Assembly (NCBI RefSeq): GCF_027942865.1
Contig: NC_134524.1
Span: 3,012,536 to 3,076,535, forward strand
Direction: 5' to 3'
Length of the DNA: 64,000 nucleotides
Origin: Odontesthes bonariensis
Taxonomy: Eukaryota; Chordata; Actinopteri; Atheriniformes; Atherinopsidae
The translations under genes were made by a program, and so were the position numbers. The notes beneath the pieces were generated by a model. That model worked only from the letters and a program-made list of their open reading frames with translations. It made no database searches and had not been told where the DNA came from. Shown one piece after another: positions 1 through 10,329 of this stretch. Position 1 is the first letter of the stretch, and each line of letters starts with the position of its first letter.

Positions 1-269
1 ATAAAGTTTCAAATTATTTTTAAAAAAATTTCGTTAATAAATATTTCATGAGTAATAGTTGTCTTGTCACACTGTATTTGGCATTAGTAAATAATAATGA
101 ACATTTACAGATATTTTACATGATATGAGTGATAACACGTGTTGTAAGGGCTAATTTGCACAATAGGTGTGCCTTGAGATTTTTCCTTGTCCTTTGGTGT
201 GCCTTGGGCACAAAAAGTTTGGGAACCACTGGGCTAGTGAGACCAAAACCTGTCTTCCAATTCATTACA

Positions 270-370
270 TTTTTTTGTGGTAAAAGTATCGGCATCGGTA
301 CCGGCAAGTACTCAGATCCAAGTATCGGTATCGTATCGGTTTGAAAAAAAGTGGTATCGCTGCATCCCTA
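270..370. mobile_element. Right end of a hAT-like element
   Basis: AGTATCGGTATCGTATCGG words ending GCTGCATCCCTAG are typical of a fish hAT-type transposon end (inverted CTAGGGATGCAGC). The other end is probably in the first 250 bases or outside. Confidence 0.4.
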
Positions 371-829
371 GAAAATATGACTTAGAAAAGCATAACCAGT
401 TGTCAAACATGGTTAAGTGCAGCTTACTTATGTGAGATTTCTCTCTTTTTTAAATATAATACTGCACCATTAACAATGAATGTGGCATTATACATTCTGC
501 TATTATTGTAAACATTATATAAAAGATTTAAATCATTACAAGTCAATGACTGAGCACAAAAGGTTAAGTTATTTATCAAATACTACCTGGAAAAATAGCA
601 GGGTTGGTGGAGCCCTGGGTTTCATCTTTGCCTCGCAAGGCGAGCTCGAAAATCCCGCAAAATTCTTCCAAACTTCCTTCTCCGCATCAGTACGACGACT
701 AAAGGGAACTTCTGTCAGAAACACTACCGTACTGTTACACTCGCCACTCGCCATCTTCTTCGTAGAATGTTTTTTTTTCTTTATTGAAAACCACAATGTT
801 ACAACAACAACGTAGAATGTTCATGTTCC

Positions 830-1600
830 CGCGCAGCAGAAATATGACGAAAGCACGTTGTGCGTCGTTTGTGCGAGCACATAAACCCTCATAGAGAATG
901 CATTGGGAGCAGGATTTTTGAAAAAAACTGACGTACCATTCATGTCAATGGGAGATTTCTGGTGCAAATTCGACCCTGACAGAAATTGCCCCAAATGGGC
1001 GTGGCAACTTGCCTGACTACGTCATACTCACGATTCTAGTCAGAATGTGAGTCTGATACCGCTCAATAGAGTTCTGAGTATGGGGCGTGTTTCAACCGAA
1101 CCAGGAGAAAAAATGCCTCTTCGCTCAATTGGATAGACCTACAACCAATCAGAGCAACGTAGTATGTGACGTAGATTAAGCAACACACACTTGTTGTAGG
1201 AAGGACGGCAAAAACATCTTTTCTATCGATAAAAGCCTTTATCGCGTTCCTCTGTTCGTCTTTCAAAACGAATGCAATGTGGAGATCCTGTAGAACAGAC
1301 TCGATGGCAGAATCTACACACCCTAGCTCTCCAGCGGCAGCCGTGTTTGTTTCAAACTAATTCAAACCAAGCGCTCTTTGGTGACGTAGTCGATAATGTC
1401 CCTGTTGATCATCTGTCCATCATCGTATAAAGCCCGCCCTGGCAATCTGATTGGGTCGACCGATTCTTGGTCGGGCATAATGATTTCCCAACTGAGCAGA
1501 GCCAGACCCAACTTCCCGACCAAATCTTTTATGGGCGGGGCTAAGTTCGGCTGGCACCCAGGCTACGTGGCAACACCAGGCGCCAACCTTAATCTGACAC
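830..1600 (-). mobile_element. Transposon-like segment with RecQ-type helicase remnant
   Basis: Minus-strand frame around 1330-1210 reads AIESVLQDLHIAFVLKDEQR then NAIKAFIDRKDVFAVLPT, the start of a RecQ-like helicase up to the Walker A motif, where GxGKS is lost. The flanks contain AATGGGAGATTTCTGGTGCA-type sequence often seen in fish repeats. Ends not defined. Confidence 0.45.
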
Positions 1601-1605
1601 TGAGT

Positions 1606-1710
1606 CACACTGAGTCACACTGAGACACACTGAGTCACACTGAGACACACTGAGTCACACTGAGACACACTGAGACACACTGAGTCACACTGAGACACAC
1701 TGAGTCACAA
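1606..1710. repeat. 10-bp minisatellite ACTGAGTCAC/ACTGAGACAC
   Basis: About ten copies with T/A alternation. Confidence 0.95.
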
Positions 1711-1994
1711 GACCAGAGCTCTAACCCTGAGCTCAGCGTATTTTGAGTACAGGTAATTCACTTTTACAGGGTTATTATTACTTTGTACACTGGTGGATTA
1801 ACTGAGTAAGTTCACTGGAAACTACACTATTGGGATAATAGGGTTCCATTGTTCACAGGGTCTCATAAATGTTCACCTTTTTTCATAAGTTTTTTTTTAC
1901 TTACGTTATGGTTTAAATACTTAATCTTACATTGAGGTATTTTTCTATATACCTTTCCCTTCCACTTGGCCCTTACGCTCCTCTTCAAAGCTAT

Positions 1995-2080
1995 GCTGTG
2001 CTACTTTTTTATGCTATGCTATGCTATATGCCCTTTTATGCTATGCTATGCTGTTCTATGCTAACTGTTCTACGCTAATC
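1995..2080. repeat. Microsatellite CTATG
   Basis: Interrupted runs of CTATGCTATG. Confidence 0.85.
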
Positions 2081-3383
2081 TTCTCTGCCATCCCTTAGAG
2101 TTCACCTGGAGGTCATCAGCTCTGCTCCATCACCTTTTGTCTTTGTGCGCTCGTTGTTCCTGCTCCTTCTCATCCGGAGATCCTCCTACATTTTTATTAA
2201 TGACTTTACAAATGCCCGTTTGTCACAGTTGATGAGGAATGCCGCTGTTGAAAGGAGTAATTAGCATTTGGGCCCCGAGCAGACCTCCACCGATTTGTAA
2301 TCATTAAAGTTATTTTAGCCTTAAGGAGTTTCTGTTTTTAGTTCTGGGTAAGTTGTGTTGCCGTCGGGGCCGAAGAAGAAGAAGAGTTGTGGACTAAAAC
2401 AACATGAGCAGCGCGACTGAGAGCATCTGAGATAACAGCAGAATGTCTGTTGGGTAAATCTGCTCAGTACATGATTGTGTGAGTAACTGAGCAGTTGTAG
2501 AAGCAACAAACAGATCAGTTCAGTTTTCTCGTGTTAAACGGTTCAATTCAAAGTAGCGTTAGCCTGCTTAGCTGCCTTTTCCCTCAGTGCAGCCATGACG
2601 TTTGGACTAAAATGCGTTCACACGTCTGATTCCAACACAACAGACATTTGAAAGAGTTTCACAGCTTGAAGTTGAGCCTCGTGCCCTTTTAGTGTTGGAA
2701 CAGCCTTAACTTTCAGCTTCAGTCATGAGCATCATACAGCTGTCTGCGAAGTACAGGGAACAACTCCAAACCTTTTTCAGACTGCGTTAAAGATTTCTGG
2801 GTCTTTGGGGAAGATGATAAGGGTCAACTTTCCCTCGTAACCAAACACACATTTTCTTCAAAAATATCTGTGTAGCAAGAACATGAAAAGCATGAGAAAA
2901 GTTAACATCTGCCCTTTAATGAAATGCAGAACAATGAAATACAGACGAGTGTAAAGCTCGACTTCACATCAAACTGAAATGATATATTGCTTCTTCAGAT
3001 GTTTACAGAAATACCCACAGCTGGTGCAAAGCTACTTTGTGGATTTTAACTTTAAACAAAAAAATATGTTCAGTATAACAGAATAAACATGTTTCTACTT
3101 TCAAACAGACTGCATTTTGTTCTGTCCATCAACTCACAATTGATGCCATGTTTGTCTTGAACGTCGGGAGATCCGTCCCCAGTTAAAGCAATCCCAACAA
3201 ATTATAAAGCACTTTCAATGGTTCTTCAAACATGTGCTCCCCACAGAACATTCAGAACTAAAGTCCTGACAAGATAAGGTGGTAATCCACAAAGAAGATT
3301 TTTAATCTGAACAAAGGCAAGGCTTCTGATTGGTAGTTCCTGTTTGCTTATTTGCCGTAAAAATTGTTGTTGATTTAAGCCAA
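2081..3383. other. 3' flank of the zinc-finger gene
   Basis: No gene. Carries one copy of the dispersed repeat (2615-2860). TTTATT at about 2192 would read AATAAA on the minus strand and could end the zinc-finger transcript, but nearer signals are possible. Confidence 0.4.
2615..2860 (+). repeat. Dispersed repeat, first copy of 53435-53695
   Basis: Shares CGTCTGATTCCAACACAAC and CCTTTTAGTGTTGGAACAGC with the copy in fbxo41 intron 8. About 250 bases, non-coding. Confidence 0.7.
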
Positions 3384-4754
3384 TCATTTCTCTGCAGTGT
3401 TTCTACGTTGGTGTCTCTTTAGACTAGATAATGCAGTGAAAGCTGCCCCACACTGACCACAGATGAAAGGTTTCTCTCCTGTGTGAATACGTTGGTGTGT
3501 CTTTAGATTACCTAATCTAGTGAAAGCTGCCCCACACTGACCACAGCTGTATGGCTTCTCTCCTGTGTGAATACGTTGGTGTGTCTTTAGATGACCTAAT
3601 TGAGTGAAAGCTGCCCCGCACTGACCACAGCTGAAAGGTTTCTCTCCTGTGTGAATACGTTGGTGTGTCTTTAGATTAGGTAATGTAGTGAAAGCTGCCC
3701 CACACTGACCACAGATGAAAGGTTTCACTCCTGAGTGAATACGTTGGTGTGTCTTTAGACTACCTAATTCAGTGAAAGCTGCCCCACACTGGCCACAGAT
3801 GAAAGGTTTCTCTCCTGAGTGAATACGTTGGTGTGTCTTTAGACTACCTAATTGAGTGAAAGCTGCCCCGCACTGGCCACAGCTGAAAGGTTTCTCTCCT
3901 TTGTGAATACGTTGGTGCGTCTTTAGACTAGATAATCTAGTGAAAGCTGCCCCACACTGACCACAGATGAAAGGTTTCTCTCCTGAGTGAATACGTTGGT
4001 GTCTCTTTATACTACCTAATTGAGTGAAAGCTGCCCCACACTGAACACACCTGAAAGGTTTCTCTCCTGAGTGAATACGTTGGTGTGCCTTTAGATGAGA
4101 TAATGTAGTGAAAGCTGCCCCACACTGACCACAGATGAAAGGTTTCTCTCCTGTGTGAATACGTTGGTGTCTCTTTAGACTACCTAATTGATTGAAAGCT
4201 GCCCCACACTGAACACAGCTGAAAGGTTTCTCTCCTGAGTGAATACGTTGGTGTCCCTTTAGATGAGATAATCTAGTGAAAGCTGCCCCACACTGACCAC
4301 AGCTGAAAGGTTTCTCTCCTGTGTGAATACGTTGGTGTCTGTTTAGATGAGATAATGCAGTGAAAGCTGCCCCACACTGAACACAGCTGAAAGGTTTCTC
4401 TCCTGAGTGAATACGTTGGTGTGTCTTTAGATGAGATAATGCAGTGAAAGCTGCCCCACACTGACCACAGCTGTATGGTTTCTCTCCTGAGTGAATAAAT
4501 TGGTGTGTCTTTAGATTAGATAATCGAGTGAAAGCTGCCCCACACTGACCACAGATGAAAGGTTTCTCTCCTGTGTGAACACGTTGGTGCGTCTTTAGAT
4601 TAGATAATTGAGTGAAAGCTGCCCCACACTGGTCACAGCTGTATGGCTTCTCTCCTGAGTGAATTATCTGATGATACCTCAGATTTGATCGTTTGATAAC
4701 TTTCCCACAGTCCTTACAGCAGTGCCATCCGGATCCCTCTTGGGCTCTACGTTT
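3384..4754 (-). CDS. Zinc-finger exon, 16 C2H2 fingers
   Basis: Acceptor CTCTGTCATTGCAG, so the exon starts at 4754 with KRRAQEGSGWHCCKDCGK; the upstream TTG is not a start. Fingers 2-16 share one backbone, CxQCGAAFTxLxxLKxHQRIH, joined by TGEKP or SGEKP linkers (one KGEKP, one SGVKP). Finger 1 differs (KDCGKVIKRSNLRYH). In finger 16 the last His is Asn (KRHQRRN), so it probably binds zinc poorly. Stop TGA at 3386-3384. Confidence 0.95.
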   Translation of the reverse strand, partial: KRRAQEGSGWHCCKDCGKVIKRSNLRYHQIIHSGEKPYSCDQCGAAFTQLSNLKTHQRVHTGEKPFICGQCGAAFTRLSNLKTHQFIHSGEKPYSCGQCGAAFTALSHLKTHQRIHSGEKPFSCVQCGAAFTALSHLNRHQRIHTGEKPFSCGQCGAAFTRLSHLKGHQRIHSGEKPFSCVQCGAAFNQLGSLKRHQRIHTGEKPFICGQCGAAFTTLSHLKAHQRIHSGEKPFRCVQCGAAFTQLGSIKRHQRIHSGEKPFICGQCGAAFTRLSSLKTHQRIHKGEKPFSCGQCGAAFTQLGSLKTHQRIHSGEKPFICGQCGAAFTELGSLKTHQRIHSGVKPFICGQCGAAFTTLPNLKTHQRIHTGEKPFSCGQCGAAFTQLGHLKTHQRIHTGEKPYSCGQCGAAFTRLGNLKTHQRIHTGEKPFICGQCGAAFTALSSLKRHQRRNTAEK

Positions 4755-7700
4755 CTGCAATGACAGAGAGGAAGAAGACTTAGATCCTTTTGAAGTTCAC
4801 ACAAAAGATTTCTCTAAGCTAAACTACGCTAACCAACATATTCTAACTGGAGCTGGACAGACCGAGCCACACAGGTCTCAATATCTCAGATTAAACATGA
4901 ACGCTGAGGGTGCGTTTATAAGTGCCCTCAGCTATCAGCACTGTGCTCTGATGTGTTCTGCACACGTTCAGCTTTTTAAGCAGTAAACTCTTGCTTTTTG
5001 CTCTTTTACTAATTCTTTTTGTCATGATGAAACTCTGAATAGGAACTTGAGCTATGTGTTTTGTGTTTTATGATCAACTTCAGACAATCTTAAATCACTG
5101 CAACTCGAAAAAGGAAATCATCCTACTCGCTGATTCAGGAAAAAAATTAAACAGCTGATGGATGAGTGCAATTTGACAAATCATAAAAGGACCGACAAGA
5201 ATAACTAATACGTCAAATACAACAATTGATCTAATATTTACTAATAATCCTGAAAGAATCTCTAAGACTTTGAATCTATTATCAGGCCTGTCAGATCACA
5301 ATTTTATCTTGTGCTCATGGAAAATTAAGAGGAAGCATTTAATGGCATCCACCAGAGGTCACCAGTTCTACTTCATACCCAAAAGCCGGCAACAATTCCT
5401 GAATGAGGAAATCCAAAATCTAGAAGGTCTAATATTCTGGAAAATAACGACACTGAGGCTCGCTCAGATAACTTTATTAAATAAGTCAATGATATTATAA
5501 CGATTCACAAAAAAAAAGGTAAATCCAAGCAACATAGAAATAATCTGCCCTGGTGTAACAATGAATTTATAAAATTAATGAAAAATAGAGATAAAGTCTT
5601 AAGGATGACCCATAAGGTGAAAGCAGATTCTATATTGAGGCAATAAATGGGGCAAATGGTGATTAAAAGCTAATATGGAACAATTTAAATGAGTTATCTC
5701 CCCATCTTAGTGATCTACAGCTCCAGGTAAATGATGAGCTAACTGACTATCTGGAGATTACTGTGAGTTATCAATAGATTTTTCATTGGCTCAGTTGAGG
5801 AACTTTCGAAGCCCTTTAAATGCTCACATATTTCATCTCTAAAAAGGCCAGAGATTCATTTGGTCTTACTCGTGACCTTTTAAAGACCAATAAACAGGCT
5901 CTTGCTGACCCAGTTGCACATCCTGTAAATCTATCCATAAAACAGGAACAGTACCATCGACATGGAAGATTGCTCGGGTCACCCCCGTCTTTAAGGCCGA
6001 CAAAATCTATCCACCCATAAGTATTTTACCTAGAATTTCCAAAGTAAGCAGAGAAATGGGTTACCACAGAACTGACTGAACACTGAAATAATGGCCATGC
6101 CAGTCTTCATCCAATGCAGTTTGGATTTAGGAAATTCCATTCAGCAGAGACAGCTACCTGTTATTTCCTAGAAAACTTAAAGAGCTTGTTGGATCAGGGT
6201 GGCTTTGTAGCTGCTGTATTTCTTGATTTAAAGCGTGGTTTTGACACCATTAATCATGATGTGCTTATTGCTAAATCTGCTCATTTCAACTTTTCAAAAT
6301 AGTGCCCTCTGCTGGATGAAATCATACCTGTCGCACAGGAAACAGGCCGTTCAAATTGGTGATTCGCCATCTTCATACCTCACTTCTTCTGCTGGAGTAC
6401 CACAGGGCTCAATATTGGGTCCTGTTTCATTCAGCCTAAATGCCCATAACTTACCAAATGTCTGTAGAAATATAAAGATGCAACCATATGCTGACGACAC
6501 AGTATTATACTGTCATGCCAATTCAATTCAAGAAGCTGCTGCCATTCTCTCAGGAGCCACGGTGCCAGTGTCCTATTGGCTCCAAAACTGTTGTTTACAT
6601 TTGAATAAAAAAATAAACAGTCTGTATGTTTTACTCCCGGCAGCCAACAGAGGGACAGCAACCATCAGTCAAGGTGGATGCAGAGACACTTGATGTGTTT
6701 CAACACTTTAAGTACCTCAGGTAATTCTGTGGCTGCCCCCCGTCTCTGGAACTCTCTCCCCGTCTATCTGAGAGCTCCACAACCACTGGGCGACTTCAAA
6801 AGAGGCTTAAAGACTTTTCTTTTTAAGCAAGCCTACTCTGCCGCCACATGATTTTTATGATGTTGATTTTATCCCTGATTTTAGTTGTACTTTGTAGCAC
6901 TTTGAGATTTTTGCTAATGAAAAGTGCGTTACAAATTTGATTTATTATTATTATTATTATTATTATCTTTGATTCTAATCTTAATTTTAAGCAACACGTT
7001 AAAAAAGTAACAAATAAAATAAAATTTAACTTATCAAATTTAAAAGACATGAGACGCTTCCTGACTATGGAGTCAGCGAAGACTTCCACGCATGCAGTGA
7101 TACTTCCTCGTATTTCCTGCTGTTATACAACATGGTCACATACATCAGAGTGCAAAATCTTGGACTTTGATAGCTATCAGCTGTTTCTGGATGTCTGTCT
7201 CATCTTTAAGGTTTCCAAAGGATTAGCCCCTCCACTATTACAGGATTTCATAAAGACAGAATCCTCTAGAATAAACCCCAGAGCACTAGAGGAGACTGAT
7301 GTGCAATGATGCAGGACTAAGTTTGGCCAAATGGTGGAGTCCATCAGAGGAACAGTGCTGGAACACACTGCCAACTCGTGATAGAAACTGGGACAATTCC
7401 ACCACCTTTAAAAAGAGCCTTAAACAGTGGTTGCAAACAGCCAGAGCTGCTCTCATGGGTCACCTCTCCGTCTTTTCCCTTTTGTGTACGGACTCTTAAC
7501 TTTGATGTGAATCTTTCTAAAGATTTTCTGTTTGTTTGTTCTTTAGTTTTTTGTCATGGTGTATTGTCTGTATGTTTTTATGATACCTGCCTGAGGACAA
7601 CGGATGAAATTTAGCAGCTGTGCTAACTCCGGCATATTTACATGGATGCTTTGCTGATATGTTGTTAATGTGCAGAGTCCTAACCAAATAAATAAGAAAT

Positions 7701-8307
7701 AAAATAAAAACCTCCTCCACACTGACCTGTGGCCCGGTGGACCCAGAGGATGAGCCGGCTCGTTTCCTGGTGGAGGGGTTCTGCTCCTGGTTCTGCTCCT
7801 GGTTCAGCTCCTGGTTCTGCTCCTGGTTCAGCTCCTGGTTCTGGTTCTGCTCCTGGTTCTGGTTCTGCTCCTGGTTCTGCTCCTGCTTCAGCTCCTGGTT
7901 CAGCTCCTGGTCCTGCTCCTGGTCCTGCTCCTGGTCCTGCTCCTGCTCCTGGTTCAGCTCCTGGTTCAGCTTCTGGTTCAGCTCCTGGTCCTGCTCCTGG
8001 TCCTGCTCCTGGTTCTGCTCCTGGTTCTGCTCCTGGTTCTGATCCTGGTTCTGATCCTGGTTCTGATCCTGGTTCAGCTCCTGGTCCTGCTCCTGGTTCT
8101 GCTCCTGGTTCTGCTCCTGGTTCTGCCCCTGGTTCAGCTCCTGGTTCAGCTCCTGGTTCAGCTCCTGGTTCAGCTCCTGGTTCAGCTCCTGGTTAAGTTC
8201 CTGCTTCAGCTCCTGCTTCAGCTCCTGGTTCAGCTCCAGGTTCAGCTCCAGGTTCTGCTCCTGGTTCTGCTCCTGGTTCAGCTCCATTCTGGTCCGACTG
8301 ATGGACT
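3384..8307 (-). CDS. C2H2 zinc-finger protein with repeat-rich N-terminus (model of two coding exons)
   Basis: A nuclear DNA-binding protein of the large fish poly-zinc-finger family; the exact gene is not recognised. The last exon 4754-3384 has 16 fingers. An upstream exon 8307-7727 fits it in phase 0 (GPQ/KRR). ATG at 8287 with a strong context would give 643 residues: about 165 residues of NQEL/NQEQ/DQEL repeats, RKRAGSSSGSTGPQ, then the fingers. No SCAN, KRAB or ZAD domain is seen. A 5' non-coding exon may end at 12976. The join of the two coding exons is inferred from splice sites and phase only. The intron contains an L2-like LINE. Confidence 0.5.
5020..7711 (+). mobile_element. L2/CR1-like LINE, degraded, 5' truncated
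   Basis: The end of the endonuclease domain is seen at about 5100-5330 (TIDLIFTNNPERI, LSGLSDHNFI) and reverse transcriptase at 6110-6690 (QFGFRKFHSAETATCYF, FLDLKRGFDTINHD, GVPQGSILGP, YADDTVLY). The 3' region runs to 7500, with a tail of AAATAAATAAGAAATAAAA at 7687-7711. Several frameshifts; inactive. Its tail stops about 15 bases before the donor of the Glu/Gln-rich exon on the other strand. Confidence 0.85.
6728..6967 (+). mobile_element. Nested LINE 3' end with ATT microsatellite
   Basis: Encodes the end of another LINE ORF (PRLWNSLPVYLRAPQPLGDF), followed by GTAGCACTTTGAGATTTTTG and (ATT)n. It splits the host LINE between FQHFKYL and FDSNLNFKQHVKK, so it is a later insertion. Confidence 0.75.
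7727..8307 (-). CDS. Glu/Gln/Asn/Leu-repeat exon, probably of the zinc-finger gene
   Basis: Acceptor GACAGTTGCAG, donor CCACAG/GTCAGTG. Frame from ATG 8287: MELNQEQNQEQNLELNLELN, then blocks of NQEL, KQEL, NQEQ and NQDQ, ending NPSTRKRAGSSSGSTGPQ. The 12-base repeat is uninterrupted by stops. The opposite strand is also open (PGSAPG repeats), which is expected of such a repeat. The non-repeat ends with usable splice sites favour the minus-strand reading. Confidence 0.45.
7780..8285. repeat. 12/6-bp minisatellite (CTGGTTCAGCTC type)
   Basis: About 42 units of 12 bases built from CTGGTT, CAGCTC, CTGCTC and CTGATC hexamers, within the proposed coding exon. Confidence 0.95.
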
Positions 8308-8479
8308 CTGCAACTGTCAGCACATACGATAAGATCCAGCTGTGGCGTGCAGCGTGTTAAACCACACCCACTTTTCTTCTTCTCTTGATAACCTTTCTGC
8401 ACAGTTTTTAACCATCCAGTCACATCCCATTAAACTCATTACTGTGCTTTTTATTTAAATCCCTGTGAACTTAAAAATG

Positions 8480-9235
8480 CTTCTTTATTTTTTATTTCGT
8501 TTATTTGACAGGGACAATACAATCAGACATAGTTACAAATCAAAGCTTGTATACAGAGTATAGCAACAAGTGCTAATTTACAACTCCCGTCCCTGGTTAG
8601 GCTTTTCTATGCTGACACAAGACCTAAAATAGACATTAAAATAAACCTAAAATAGACATTAAAATAAACCTAAAATAGACACTAATTTACATAAGAACAT
8701 TAATCTATAAATACAACAGTGCTGTTCAAACTTTCATCTCATTCATTCACTCTCACATTTTTACAAGTGAGTACAGTTTTGGTTGGTTTTAAGCCAAAAT
8801 TGAAGTTTAAAGGTGAACAATTTAAACTCACTGATGGACTTAATATCTGTGGGCAGTGAGTTCCAGAGTTTACAGCTTTTGTAAGAAAAGACCGACTGTC
8901 CAAACGATGTTCTGCACTTAGGGATTGTACAGTTGTGGTTGGAGCTGCCTCCCTGAGTGGTTCTGGAGCCAAATTGTGATTTAAGCATTTAAAAAATAAT
9001 TTGAGAAAACACAAATTGCTAAAACTGTCAAAGCTCAAGAAATTATTTTTGTAGAGGATTTGACAATGGTGATAACGGATTGGTTTTCTGTCCATCATTT
9101 TGAGTGCTTGATTGTAAAGTGAACCAATGCGCTTTGTGGCTGAGGGAGCTGCCTGGGCCCATGCTGTCATGCAGGAGGAGATCTGAGGAAATATCATCCC
9201 ATGCATGGCAATGGGATGATATTGATCTAATGATC
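8480..9235 (-). mobile_element. L2/CR1-like LINE, 3' part
   Basis: Minus-strand frame 9251-8739 has IRYHHCQILYKNNFLSFDSF and LKLFFKCLNHNLAPEPLREA, the C-terminus of the LINE ORF. The 3' UTR follows with TGTATTGTCCCTGTCAAATA and an A-rich end near 8480. Probably the 3' end of the copy at 10330-12500, which is interrupted by two DNA elements and has lost part of its middle. Confidence 0.75.
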
Positions 9236-9307
9236 TAAATGGCAATTTCACACGTTGCCATGTCTATACTGGCTTATTTTAAACAAAATAAGGTTAAACC
9301 AGAGCCG

Positions 9308-9766
9308 CGTTACACTGGCTGTCATTCAGCTGACCCGGGATGATTCTCAAATCAATTCAGCCTGATTGGCGTGCGTGCCTGAAACATTTGGACATATTTG
9401 AGGACTAATGCACATATTCCTTTTTTTTTTTTTTTTTTTTTTTGACCTCCGACATGTTCCTATGTTTATGCGTCTCGCATTCACTAGCTTACCACGCGTG
9501 ACAAAATATCTAAATCGTCGCATATTTAATGACGTGTGGAACGCAATGTGTAAGAATATCCGATCTGCCTGTTTACACGGCGGTCGCATCGTCACATATC
9601 CAATTCGTATCTGATAAATTTCCACATATGAAGGAGGCCTGTATCCGATCTCAAAATATCCGAATGCATGCGTCCTCGTCCTATTTACATGGTCAAAAAA
9701 ACATATCCGATCTGTGTCACATGAGAGCAAAAAAATCAGAATTGGGTAACATTTAACTGACAGTGT
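9308..9766. mobile_element. Inverted-end DNA element (MITE-like) in the LINE
   Basis: TTACACTGGCTGTCA at the left and TGACAGTGTAAA at the right are imperfect inverted ends. The inside carries CATATCCGATCTGTGTCACA, typical of fish non-autonomous transposons, plus a T run at 9421-9443. Target duplication not clear. Confidence 0.5.
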
Positions 9767-9774
9767 AAATGTAG

Positions 9775-10329
9775 TAGGGTTGGGCGAAAAAAATCAATTC
9801 ATGTACATATCGTGATTTTTTTAATGGGATGATTTTAAAAATCGATTTTTCTCCCCTGAATCGATATATATATATATATATATATATATTTTACCCTTGT
9901 CCGGTCCAGAATTATGGCAGCAGAATTGTAATCTGAATAGCATTTATGCTAAACACATTTGCTATGCCATGGGAAGCTTTATCAATTATATTACGTCATA
10001 TCCGTGTCCAGATAAACTTCATCAATTCATCACATTAAGTTATGTTAAAACTAGCCCACATTTGTGCTGTGTGGACGTTTCAATTCATTTTGTAACTGTA
10101 AACTTTAAAAAATGCCTCCTTTTGTCTCAGTTGAAATAAATGTCAGCTGCTGGACTGACTGACACAGACTGATGTGCATTGTTTATGGGAACGACATTCA
10201 TTCTAGGAGTGTATGATTCAACTTGTTTGTTTTTTTAAGGAGGAAGAAAATCGCAATAATTGGAGAATCGCAATTATCAAGAATCGTGATACAATCGAAT
10301 CGTGACCAAAGCATATCGTCCCACCCCTA
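9775..10329. mobile_element. hAT-type non-autonomous element, 8-bp TSD AAATGTAG
   Basis: Ends TAGGGTTGGGCGA and (reverse complement) TAGGGGTGGGACGATA, flanked by AAATGTAG at 9767-9774 and 10330-10337. Inside are AATCGATTTTT-type words and a TA microsatellite (9867-9889). No coding potential. Confidence 0.88.

Noticed and set aside
480-815. 111-codon plus-strand frame near the left edge
   Set aside because: No recognisable domain; both strands are open by chance.
7729-8196. Plus-strand PGSAPGSAP frame, elastin- or collagen-like
   Set aside because: The complementary reading of the Glu/Gln minisatellite; no splice or start support.
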